A stretch of 24,052 nt of DNA. Source: Rhodobiaceae bacterium (GTDB lineage Bacteria; Pseudomonadota; Alphaproteobacteria; Parvibaculales; Parvibaculaceae). The notes beneath the pieces are model-generated. The model ran no database searches. It was not told the origin of the DNA and saw only the letters and a list, made by a program, of their open reading frames with translations. Made by a program: the position numbers and the translations under genes. Where the stretch lies: NCBI GenBank assembly GCA_027352645.1, contig DAIEIL010000138.1, forward strand, positions 1-24,052. Direction: 5' to 3'. Position 1 is the stretch's first letter. Every line of letters starts with the position of its first letter. This document shows, piece after piece, positions 13,477 to 19,196 of the stretch.

Positions 13477-13505
13477 TTGCGAAAGCACCGGATTCACGCT
13501 ACTAG
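13477..13505 (+). promoter_or_regulatory. Predicted mdh promoter
   Basis: TTGCGA at 13477-13482 and TACTAG at 13500-13505 with a 17-base spacer, 87 bases before the mdh start. The match to consensus is moderate, but it is the best pair in the 13380-13592 interval. Confidence 0.45.
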
Positions 13506-13592
13506 GCATCCCCGATATCCCCAACCTCGCGGCGCGCGATCCGGCCGGGACGGCCGCCGATCCACCTGCAAAGACACCCGGAGGCTTTTCAC

Positions 13593-14585
13593 ATGGCTCG
13601 GAAGAAAATCGCACTTATCGGCGGCGGTCAGATCGGTGGCACGCTTGCGCTGCTCGCGGGGCTCAAGGAGCTCGGCGACGTCGTCATTTTCGACATCGCG
13701 GAAGGCCTGCCGCAGGGCAAGGCGCTCGACCTCGCCGAAACCGCGCCGGTCGAAGGCTATAACGCGGCCCTTTCGGGCGCGAACGACTACAAGGGCATCA
13801 AGGGCGCCGATGTCGTCATCGTCACCGCCGGTGTGCCGCGCAAGCCGGGCATGAGCCGCGACGATCTCCTGGGTATCAACCTCAAGGTTATGGCGCAGGT
13901 CGGCGAGGGCATCGCGAAGTATGCGCCGAACGCCTTCGTCATCTGCATCACCAACCCGCTCGACGCGATGGTCTGGGCGCTGCGTCAGTTCTCGGGTCTG
14001 CCGCACAACAAGGTCGTCGGCATGGCCGGCGTTCTCGACTCGGCGCGCTTCCGCTACTTCCTCGCCGAAGAGTTCAAGGTTTCGGTTGAAGACGTCACGG
14101 CCTTCGTGCTCGGCGGTCATGGCGACACGATGGTGCCGCTGCCCCGCTATTCGACGGTTGCCGGCATCCCGCTCCCCGACCTCGTCAAGATGGGTTGGAC
14201 GACGAAAGAAAAGCTCGACCAGATCATTCAGCGTACGCGCGATGGCGGCGCCGAGATCGTCAGCCTGCTGAAGACCGGTTCGGCCTTCTATGCGCCCGCC
14301 GCTTCCGGCATCCAGATGGCCGAAGCCTACCTCAAGGACCAGAAGCGCGTTCTGCCCTGCGCCGCCTATCTCGATGGCGAGTATGGCCAGAAGGACATCT
14401 ATGTCGGCGTGCCGGTCGTGATCGGCGAGGGTGGCGTCGAGCGCATCGTCGAGATCGAGCTCAATGCCGCTGAAAAGAAGGCCTTCCAGAAGTCGGTCGA
14501 TTCGGTCGTCGGTCTCATCGACGCCTGCAAGAAGATCGATCCGAGCGTCGCCAAGGGCGCCGCGCCGAAGGGCAAGAAGAAATAA
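13593..14585 (+). CDS. mdh: Malate dehydrogenase, NAD-dependent, LDH-like type
   Basis: 330 residues. It oxidises malate to oxaloacetate with NAD+. The Rossmann motif IALIGGGQIGGTLA opens the protein; Asp34 at the end of the second strand selects NAD over NADP. Substrate residues are present: Arg83 and Arg89 in GVPRKPGMSRDD, Asn121 in ITNPLDAM, Arg152 in LDSARFRYF, and the catalytic His176 in GGHGDTMVP with its partner Asp149 region. Arg83 in the specificity loop marks malate rather than lactate use. The tail AKGAAPKGKKK is a basic extension beyond the usual end. ATG 13593 has CCGGAGG upstream. A strong terminator follows, so mdh is transcribed separately from sucCDAB here. Confidence 0.96.
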   Translation: MARKKIALIGGGQIGGTLALLAGLKELGDVVIFDIAEGLPQGKALDLAETAPVEGYNAALSGANDYKGIKGADVVIVTAGVPRKPGMSRDDLLGINLKVMAQVGEGIAKYAPNAFVICITNPLDAMVWALRQFSGLPHNKVVGMAGVLDSARFRYFLAEEFKVSVEDVTAFVLGGHGDTMVPLPRYSTVAGIPLPDLVKMGWTTKEKLDQIIQRTRDGGAEIVSLLKTGSAFYAPAASGIQMAEAYLKDQKRVLPCAAYLDGEYGQKDIYVGVPVVIGEGGVERIVEIELNAAEKKAFQKSVDSVVGLIDACKKIDPSVAKGAAPKGKKK

Positions 14586-14614
14586 TCGCAAAACTATCAA
14601 GCTTTCGCAGGCCG

Positions 14615-14646
14615 AACGGGCGGACAGAAATGTCCGCCCGTTTTGT
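14615..14646 (+). terminator. Rho-independent terminator of mdh
   Basis: A perfect 12-bp stem (AACGGGCGGACA at 14615-14626 with TGTCCGCCCGTT at 14631-14642) capped by a GAAA tetraloop and followed by TTTTGTTT. It starts 29 bases after the mdh stop. Confidence 0.93.
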
Positions 14647-14720
14647 TTCCGGGTGGGCGTGGCCTTGCGGAGCGATGTCGGCGCGTTAAGCTGACGCCAG
14701 GACATAAGGACGGGGAATCC

Positions 14721-15353
14721 ATGAAATTTGAGATCGGTGCGAAGGCCCTTGCGGCAGTTGTCGTTATGGTCGTGGCGCTTCCCGGCCTCGCCGAGGCGCG
14801 GGGTGGGGCCGTGCTTTATCAGCATGAGCAGTTCGGCGGCGGCGCCGTCAGGATCGACCGCGATATTCCGGACCTCGGTGAACTCGGCATCAACGATGCC
14901 GCGTCGAGCATCTCGGTACGGGGTGGCGCCTGGGAGATTTGCGAGCATGTCCGCTATCGCGGGCGTTGCGTTGTGGTCGATGGCGACGTCGCCGACTTCC
15001 GAGAGATCGGCCTCAACGACAAGGTGTCGTCGATCCGGCGGGTCGAGGACCGTGGCGGATATGGCGGCGGCTATCCGCCTTACGGGCGGCGGCAGGAGCG
15101 CGCTGGCGGCATTACGGTCTTTCAGGATGTCCGCTTCTCCGGCGGTTCCATGAGTTTCGATCGCGATGCGCCGGATCTGGGGCGCTACGGGATCAACGAC
15201 CAGATCTCGAGCATCGATGTCAGCGATGGCGTGTGGGAAGCTTGCGAGGATATCCGCTATCGCGGGCGCTGCATCACCGTCGACCGGAGCATCGGCAATC
15301 TCGACCGGATCGGTTTTAACGACAAGATTTCGTCCTTGCGGCGTATTCGCTGA
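14721..15353 (+). CDS. Secreted beta/gamma-crystallin family protein, two domains
   Basis: 210 residues. A signal peptide (hydrophobic to about residue 20, cleavage after AEA near 26) is followed by two crystallin-like domains at about 28-108 and 130-210, joined by a Gly/Tyr/Arg linker. Each domain has two Greek-key repeats with the Ca-binding signature [N/D]-[N/D]-x-x-[S/T]-S: NDAASS at 58-63, NDKVSS at 99-104, NDQISS at 159-164 and NDKISS at 200-205. Each also has one cysteine pair, Cys74/83 and Cys175/184, placed for a disulfide. The family is known for calcium binding and stability; the biological role of bacterial members is mostly unknown. ATG 14721 follows AAGGACGGGGA. It has its own terminator. 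Confidence 0.85.
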   Translation: MKFEIGAKALAAVVVMVVALPGLAEARGGAVLYQHEQFGGGAVRIDRDIPDLGELGINDAASSISVRGGAWEICEHVRYRGRCVVVDGDVADFREIGLNDKVSSIRRVEDRGGYGGGYPPYGRRQERAGGITVFQDVRFSGGSMSFDRDAPDLGRYGINDQISSIDVSDGVWEACEDIRYRGRCITVDRSIGNLDRIGFNDKISSLRRIR

Positions 15354-15381
15354 TTTCGGCCTCGCATCTGAAAGGCGCATC

Positions 15382-15416
15382 AAACGGGCGGACGGCAAGT
15401 CCGCCCGTTTTCATTT
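15382..15416 (+). terminator. Rho-independent terminator of the crystallin-like gene
   Basis: A 12-bp stem (AAACGGGCGGAC at 15382-15393 with GTCCGCCCGTTT at 15399-15410), a 5-base loop GGCAA, then TCATTT. The stem core is the same sequence as in the mdh terminator. Confidence 0.9.
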
Positions 15417-15441
15417 GGCCGGGATCGCGGGTCATGGGGGC

Positions 15442-15483
15442 TTGATCGCATCCGAATAAGGAATTAATGTTTTTCATTAATTC
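15442..15483 (+). promoter_or_regulatory. Promoter with overlapping inverted repeat upstream of the MBL-fold gene
   Basis: TTGATC at 15442-15447 and TAATGT at 15465-15470 with a 17-base spacer. Over the -10 lies a perfect 9-bp inverted repeat, GAATTAATG at 15461-15469 and CATTAATTC at 15475-15483, with a T5 centre. The repeat ends at the ribosome-binding site (AGGGAGAGG), so it could be an operator or an mRNA hairpin. Confidence 0.55.
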
Positions 15484-15499
15484 AGGGAGAGGTCGGAAC

Positions 15500-16651
15500 A
15501 TGAGCAAGACAAGGATTGCCACCGCGTTGGTCGCGGTTCTGGCTCTGACGGCGTTGGCCGGAGGAATTGCACTTTGGACTGTCCCGGCGCTTCAGGACGC
15601 GGTGGCGGGGCGCGTCGTTGCCGCACGTCTGGGTCAGGGCGATCGGTCGGCCCTGCTCAACGACAAGGCGCTTCATATCGTGCTCTGCGGCACCGGTTCG
15701 CCGATGCCCGATCCTGAGAGGGCCAATGCCTGCACAGCCGTCGTCGCGGGCGGACATATCGTCGTGATCGACACCGGTCCGGGTTCCTGGGCGAAGTTCG
15801 CGCGGACGCGCCTTCCCGCCGGCGCCATTGATGCGGTTCTGTTCACTCATCTCCATTCCGACCATATCGGCGCACTGGGTGAATTCGCCGTGCAGAGCTG
15901 GATCGGCGGACGGAAGGCGCCGCTCGACGTCTTCGGACCGGGCAAGCCGCAGGAAATCAAACCGGCAATGGATGCCGAGGGTGACGCCTATGGCGTGAGC
16001 GGCACGGCGGACGTCGTGCGCGGCTTTGCTCTGGCCTATGATTCAGATTCGGGCTTCCGCATTGCTCATCACGGGGCGGATTATCTGGCGCCCGAAGGCG
16101 CGCGGATGCTGGCGCATGAGGTCGAGACGCCGGCGCCGGGACAGTCGGTCACCGTCTTTGACAAGGACGGACTCAAGATTTCCGCCTTCCTGGTCAATCA
16201 TCATCCCGTCGAGCCCGCATTCGGCTACAGGATCGAATATCAGGGCCGGGTCGCGGTGGTCTCCGGCGACACGAAGAAGACCGAGAATGTCGCCTATTTC
16301 TCGAAGGGAGCTGATCTCCTCGTCCATGAGGCGCTTAACGCCGACATGGTGACGAGGATCGCCGGAGCACTCGATGTGGCCGGCAACCATCGGCTCGCCA
16401 AGATGGCGCGGGACACGATCGGTTATCACACGAGCCCGGTCGAGGCGGCCGGGATCGCGCGCGAGGCGAACGTGAAGCTTCTCGTCTTTTCGCATCTGGT
16501 GCCGCCGCTGCCCAACGCTCTTCTGCGCCACATGTTCATGCGCGGCGTCGACGAGGCGAGGGGCGATGGCCAGACACAGCTCGGATATGACGGCATGATG
16601 ATCACCCTGCCGGCGGGCTCTCAGGACATCGGCCTATCCGATCTCCTGTGA
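15500..16651 (+). CDS. Membrane-anchored metallo-beta-lactamase-fold hydrolase (RNase Z/arylsulfatase-like)
   Basis: 383 residues. An N-terminal hydrophobic stretch (about 7-27, RIATALVAVLALTALAGGIA) is an uncleaved anchor or signal, so the catalytic part should be periplasmic. The MBL metal motif is FTHLHSDHIGALGE with His117, His119, Asp121 and His122. Further metal-site candidates are His in VNHHPVEPAFGY, Asp in VVSGDTKKT and His in VFSHLVPP. The early GTGSPMPDPERANAC is typical of the RNase Z/ElaC-like branch of the fold, but the N-terminal export signal argues against tRNA processing. The substrate is unknown. The start is the ATG after AGGGAGAGG; the frame extends 11 codons upstream into the operator-like repeat. 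Confidence 0.82.
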   Translation: MSKTRIATALVAVLALTALAGGIALWTVPALQDAVAGRVVAARLGQGDRSALLNDKALHIVLCGTGSPMPDPERANACTAVVAGGHIVVIDTGPGSWAKFARTRLPAGAIDAVLFTHLHSDHIGALGEFAVQSWIGGRKAPLDVFGPGKPQEIKPAMDAEGDAYGVSGTADVVRGFALAYDSDSGFRIAHHGADYLAPEGARMLAHEVETPAPGQSVTVFDKDGLKISAFLVNHHPVEPAFGYRIEYQGRVAVVSGDTKKTENVAYFSKGADLLVHEALNADMVTRIAGALDVAGNHRLAKMARDTIGYHTSPVEAAGIAREANVKLLVFSHLVPPLPNALLRHMFMRGVDEARGDGQTQLGYDGMMITLPAGSQDIGLSDLL

Positions 16652-16842
16652 TCTGATTTCCGTTCGGCGGTCGTGAGAGCGGCAGACGCCGCCTGACGGC
16701 TCCGGGAACTGCCGGAAATACGGGAATCGGGTGGCGCGAACGTCCGGCATAATTGTCTGTTTGGATGGTTCTGCCGCCCATACTGCGATCATTCGCCGCC
16801 GGGTTGCACAAAGCCTGAGCAGCCTGCCGCAACGTCGTCCCC

Positions 16843-16870
16843 GAAAATTTTGTACTGAAAATTCTGTAGG
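16843..16870. repeat. Tandem imperfect 14-bp direct repeat upstream of the suc promoter
   Basis: GAAAATTTTGTACT (16843-16856) is followed at once by GAAAATTCTGTAGG (16857-16870), identical at 11 of 14 positions. It is AT-rich against a GC-rich background and ends 43 bases before the candidate -35 box, a fitting place for an activator site or UP-like element. Confidence 0.5.
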
Positions 16871-16913
16871 TTAGCTGATCCGATACTCTGAACCCGGATT
16901 CAGCATTTGGCAG

Positions 16914-16941
16914 TTGCGCCCCGGGCGTCGGGTGCTATAAC
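16914..16941 (+). promoter_or_regulatory. Predicted sucCDAB-lpd promoter
   Basis: TTGCGC at 16914-16919 and TATAAC at 16936-16941 with a 16-base spacer; transcription would start near 16948, leaving a leader of about 60 bases before sucC. The -10 is good and the -35 moderate. Confidence 0.5.
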
Positions 16942-17008
16942 TCCCCGCAAATACGATTTCCCATCGGGGCCTGCGACCTTCCGCCGCCCCTCATGCCGGA
17001 CGGATCGC

Positions 17009-18178
17009 ATGAATATCCATGAATACCAGGCCAAGGCCGTGCTCGCGAAATATGGCGTGGCGGTTCCCCGCGGCTTTCCTGCCTTTAGCCCCGACGAAGC
17101 GGTGGAAGCCGCCAAGAAGCTCGGCGGTCCTGTCTATGTCGTGAAGGCCCAGATTCATGCGGGCGGTCGCGGCAAGGCTGGCGGCGTCAAGGTCGTGAAG
17201 TCCATCGACGACGTGAAGAGCGAAGCGACGCGGCTCCTCGGCTCGACGCTGGTGACGCACCAGACGGGTCCGGCCGGCAAGCAGGTCAACCGCCTCTATA
17301 TCGAGGAAGGTTCTTCGATCGCCCGCGAGCTTTATCTCTCGGTGCTCGTCGATCGCGCGACCTCGCGCATCGCCTTCATCGTGTCCACCGAAGGCGGCAT
17401 GGACATCGAGGAAGTGGCGCATTCGACGCCGGAAAAGATCCTGACCTTCTCGATCGACCCGGCTTCGGGCGTGTCGAGCTTCCATGGCCGCAAGGTGGCT
17501 TTCGCGCTCGGTCTCGAGGGCGATCTGAACGCGCAGGCCGTGGCTCTGGTCGAGAAGCTCTACAACGCCTTCGTCGAAGAGGACATGGCGCAGCTCGAGA
17601 TCAACCCGCTGGTCGTCACGGGCGACAACAAGCTCGTCTGCCTCGATGCCAAGGTCGGCTTCGACGACAACGCGCTCTACCGCCACAAGGATATCGTCGA
17701 ACTCCGCGACATCACGGAAGAAGATCCCGCTGAAGTCGAGGCGTCGAAGTACGACCTCAACTACGTCAAGCTCGACGGCAAGATCGGCTGCATGGTGAAC
17801 GGCGCCGGCCTCGCCATGGCGACGATGGACATCATCAAATATTACGGCTCCGAGCCCGCCAACTTCCTCGACGTGGGCGGCGGCGCGACGAAGGAAAAGG
17901 TTACGGCGGCTTTCAAGATCATTCTTTCGGACAAGAATGTCGAAGGCATCCTCGTCAACATCTTCGGCGGCATCATGCGCTGCGACATCATCGCGGAAGG
18001 CGTTATCGCCGCCGCGAAGGAAGTGAGCCTCAAGGTTCCGCTGGTCGTGCGCCTCGAAGGCACGAACGTGGAACTCGGCAAGAAGATCATGGCCGAATCG
18101 GGCCTGCCCATTATTTCCGCCGACAATCTCGCCGACGCGGCCGAGAAGATCGTCAAGGCCGTGAAGGAGGCTGCGTAA
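17009..18178 (+). CDS. sucC: Succinyl-CoA synthetase beta subunit
   Basis: 389 residues, one more than E. coli SucC. With SucD it makes ATP or GTP from succinyl-CoA in the TCA cycle. The N-terminal ATP-grasp domain starts with MNIHEYQAKAVLAKYGVAVP and holds the nucleotide loop KAQIHAGGRGKAGGV (about 46-60). The metal-binding region reads LEINPLVVT and then CLDAKVGFDDNALYRH. The C-terminal CoA-ligase-like domain contains NFLDVGGGA and NIFGGIMRCDIIAEG. The start at 17009 gives the canonical N-terminus; no good Shine-Dalgarno is visible (CGGA about five bases upstream). The stop is immediately followed by the sucD ATG. Confidence 0.97.
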   Translation: MNIHEYQAKAVLAKYGVAVPRGFPAFSPDEAVEAAKKLGGPVYVVKAQIHAGGRGKAGGVKVVKSIDDVKSEATRLLGSTLVTHQTGPAGKQVNRLYIEEGSSIARELYLSVLVDRATSRIAFIVSTEGGMDIEEVAHSTPEKILTFSIDPASGVSSFHGRKVAFALGLEGDLNAQAVALVEKLYNAFVEEDMAQLEINPLVVTGDNKLVCLDAKVGFDDNALYRHKDIVELRDITEEDPAEVEASKYDLNYVKLDGKIGCMVNGAGLAMATMDIIKYYGSEPANFLDVGGGATKEKVTAAFKIILSDKNVEGILVNIFGGIMRCDIIAEGVIAAAKEVSLKVPLVVRLEGTNVELGKKIMAESGLPIISADNLADAAEKIVKAVKEAA

Positions 18179-19057
18179 ATGGCTGTTCTCGTCAATTCGG
18201 AAACCAAGGTCATCACCCAGGGTTTCACCGGCAAGCAGGGCACGTTCCATTCGGAGCAGGCGATCGCTTACGGCACCAAGATGGTTGGCGGCACCTCGCC
18301 GGGTAAGGGCGGCACCACGCATCTCGGCCTGCCCGTCTTCAACACGGTCGCCGAAGCTGTTGAGCGCACCGGCGCGACGGCGTCCGCCATCTATGTTCCG
18401 CCGCCCTTCGCGGCCGACGCGATCCTCGAAGCGATCGACGCGGGCATTGAGCTTGCCGTCTGCATCACCGAAGGCATTCCGGTTCTCGACATGGTGCGTG
18501 TGAAGCGCGCGCTTTCGGGTTCCAGGACGCGCCTCGTCGGTCCGAACTGCCCGGGCGTCATCACGCCGGGCCAGTGCAAGATCGGCATCATGCCGGGCCA
18601 CATCCACAAGCCGGGTTCGGTCGGTATTGTTTCGCGCTCCGGCACGCTTACATATGAAGCCGTCGCCCAGACGACGGCGGCGGGCCTCGGCCAGTCGACT
18701 TGCATCGGCATCGGCGGCGACCCCGTCAACGGAACGAACTTCATCGACTCGCTCGAGATGTTCCTTGCCGACCCGCAGACGGAATCGATCATCATGATCG
18801 GTGAAATCGGCGGCACGGCCGAGGAAGAAGCTGCCGACATGATCAAGGCGTCGAAGGTGAAGAAGCCGATGGTTGGCTTCATCGCCGGAGTCACGGCCCC
18901 TCCCGGCCGCCGCATGGGTCATGCCGGCGCCATCGTCTCGGGTGGACGCGGCACCGCGGAAGCCAAGATGGAGGCCATGAAGTCGGCCGGCATCCGGGTT
19001 TCGCCTTCGCCGGCCGCACTCGGCACGACGCTGGTCGAAGTTCTGAAGGGGCTCTGA
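18179..19057 (+). CDS. sucD: Succinyl-CoA synthetase alpha subunit
   Basis: 292 residues. This subunit binds CoA and carries the phosphohistidine intermediate. The N-terminal Rossmann CoA-binding domain includes TQGFTGKQGTFHSEQAI. Further landmarks are GPNCPGVI with Cys124 near CoA, and GHAGAIVSGGRGTAE with His248, the phosphorylated histidine (His246 in E. coli). All are in register. The ATG directly follows the sucC TAA, and its ribosome-binding site GAAGGAGG lies in the last sucC codons, so the two subunits are coupled in translation. A 139-base gap with two hairpins follows before sucA. Confidence 0.97.
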   Translation: MAVLVNSETKVITQGFTGKQGTFHSEQAIAYGTKMVGGTSPGKGGTTHLGLPVFNTVAEAVERTGATASAIYVPPPFAADAILEAIDAGIELAVCITEGIPVLDMVRVKRALSGSRTRLVGPNCPGVITPGQCKIGIMPGHIHKPGSVGIVSRSGTLTYEAVAQTTAAGLGQSTCIGIGGDPVNGTNFIDSLEMFLADPQTESIIMIGEIGGTAEEEAADMIKASKVKKPMVGFIAGVTAPPGRRMGHAGAIVSGGRGTAEAKMEAMKSAGIRVSPSPAALGTTLVEVLKGL

Positions 19058-19063
19058 AGAGAT

Positions 19064-19096
19064 TGCGGGATCGCGGCCCCGGCTGGCGATCCCGCA
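19064..19096. repeat. Hairpin in the sucD-sucA gap
   Basis: TGCGGGATCG (19064-19073) pairs perfectly with CGATCCCGCA (19087-19096), a 10-bp stem with a 13-base loop. It starts seven bases after the sucD stop. No T-run follows (CAATAGTTGG), so it is not a standard terminator; it may stabilise the sucCD mRNA end or attenuate readthrough. Confidence 0.6.
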
Positions 19097-19161
19097 CAAT
19101 AGTTGGCGAGCGTGTTGAAGCTGTCCGGATAGGGTTCCGGGCGGAAAACAGCCTCTATCAA

Positions 19162-19196
19162 TAGGGGGTGCGAGGGCTCCTCGCACCGGACACCGA
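19162..19196 (+). promoter_or_regulatory. sucA translation-start structure: AGGGG, 9-bp hairpin, ATG
   Basis: GGTGCGAGG (19167-19175) pairs perfectly with CCTCGCACC (19179-19187) around a 3-base loop. The purine tract TAGGGG lies just before the stem and GGACACCGA plus the ATG (19197) just after it. The bases directly before the ATG have no Shine-Dalgarno; folding the stem would bring AGGGG to about nine bases from the start. Confidence 0.5.

Larger units (their letters stand above)
16652..17008. other. Gene-free control region upstream of sucCDAB-lpd
   Basis: 357 bases with no convincing gene. An open frame in phase with sucC from 16907 is not used, because SucC starts at 17009. Present are a short GC hairpin after the MBL gene (GCGGC at 16679-16683 with GCCGC at 16688-16692, no T-run), an AT-rich tandem direct repeat at 16843-16870 and a promoter candidate at 16914-16941 (both listed separately). 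Confidence 0.55.

Noticed and set aside
13494..15398. 634-codon minus-strand frame opposite mdh and the crystallin gene
   Set aside because: It runs across two real plus-strand genes and a terminator, with no recognisable domain.
16907..17008. N-terminal extension of sucC by 34 codons
   Set aside because: It would overlap the predicted promoter, and SucC proteins start with MNIHEYQAK.
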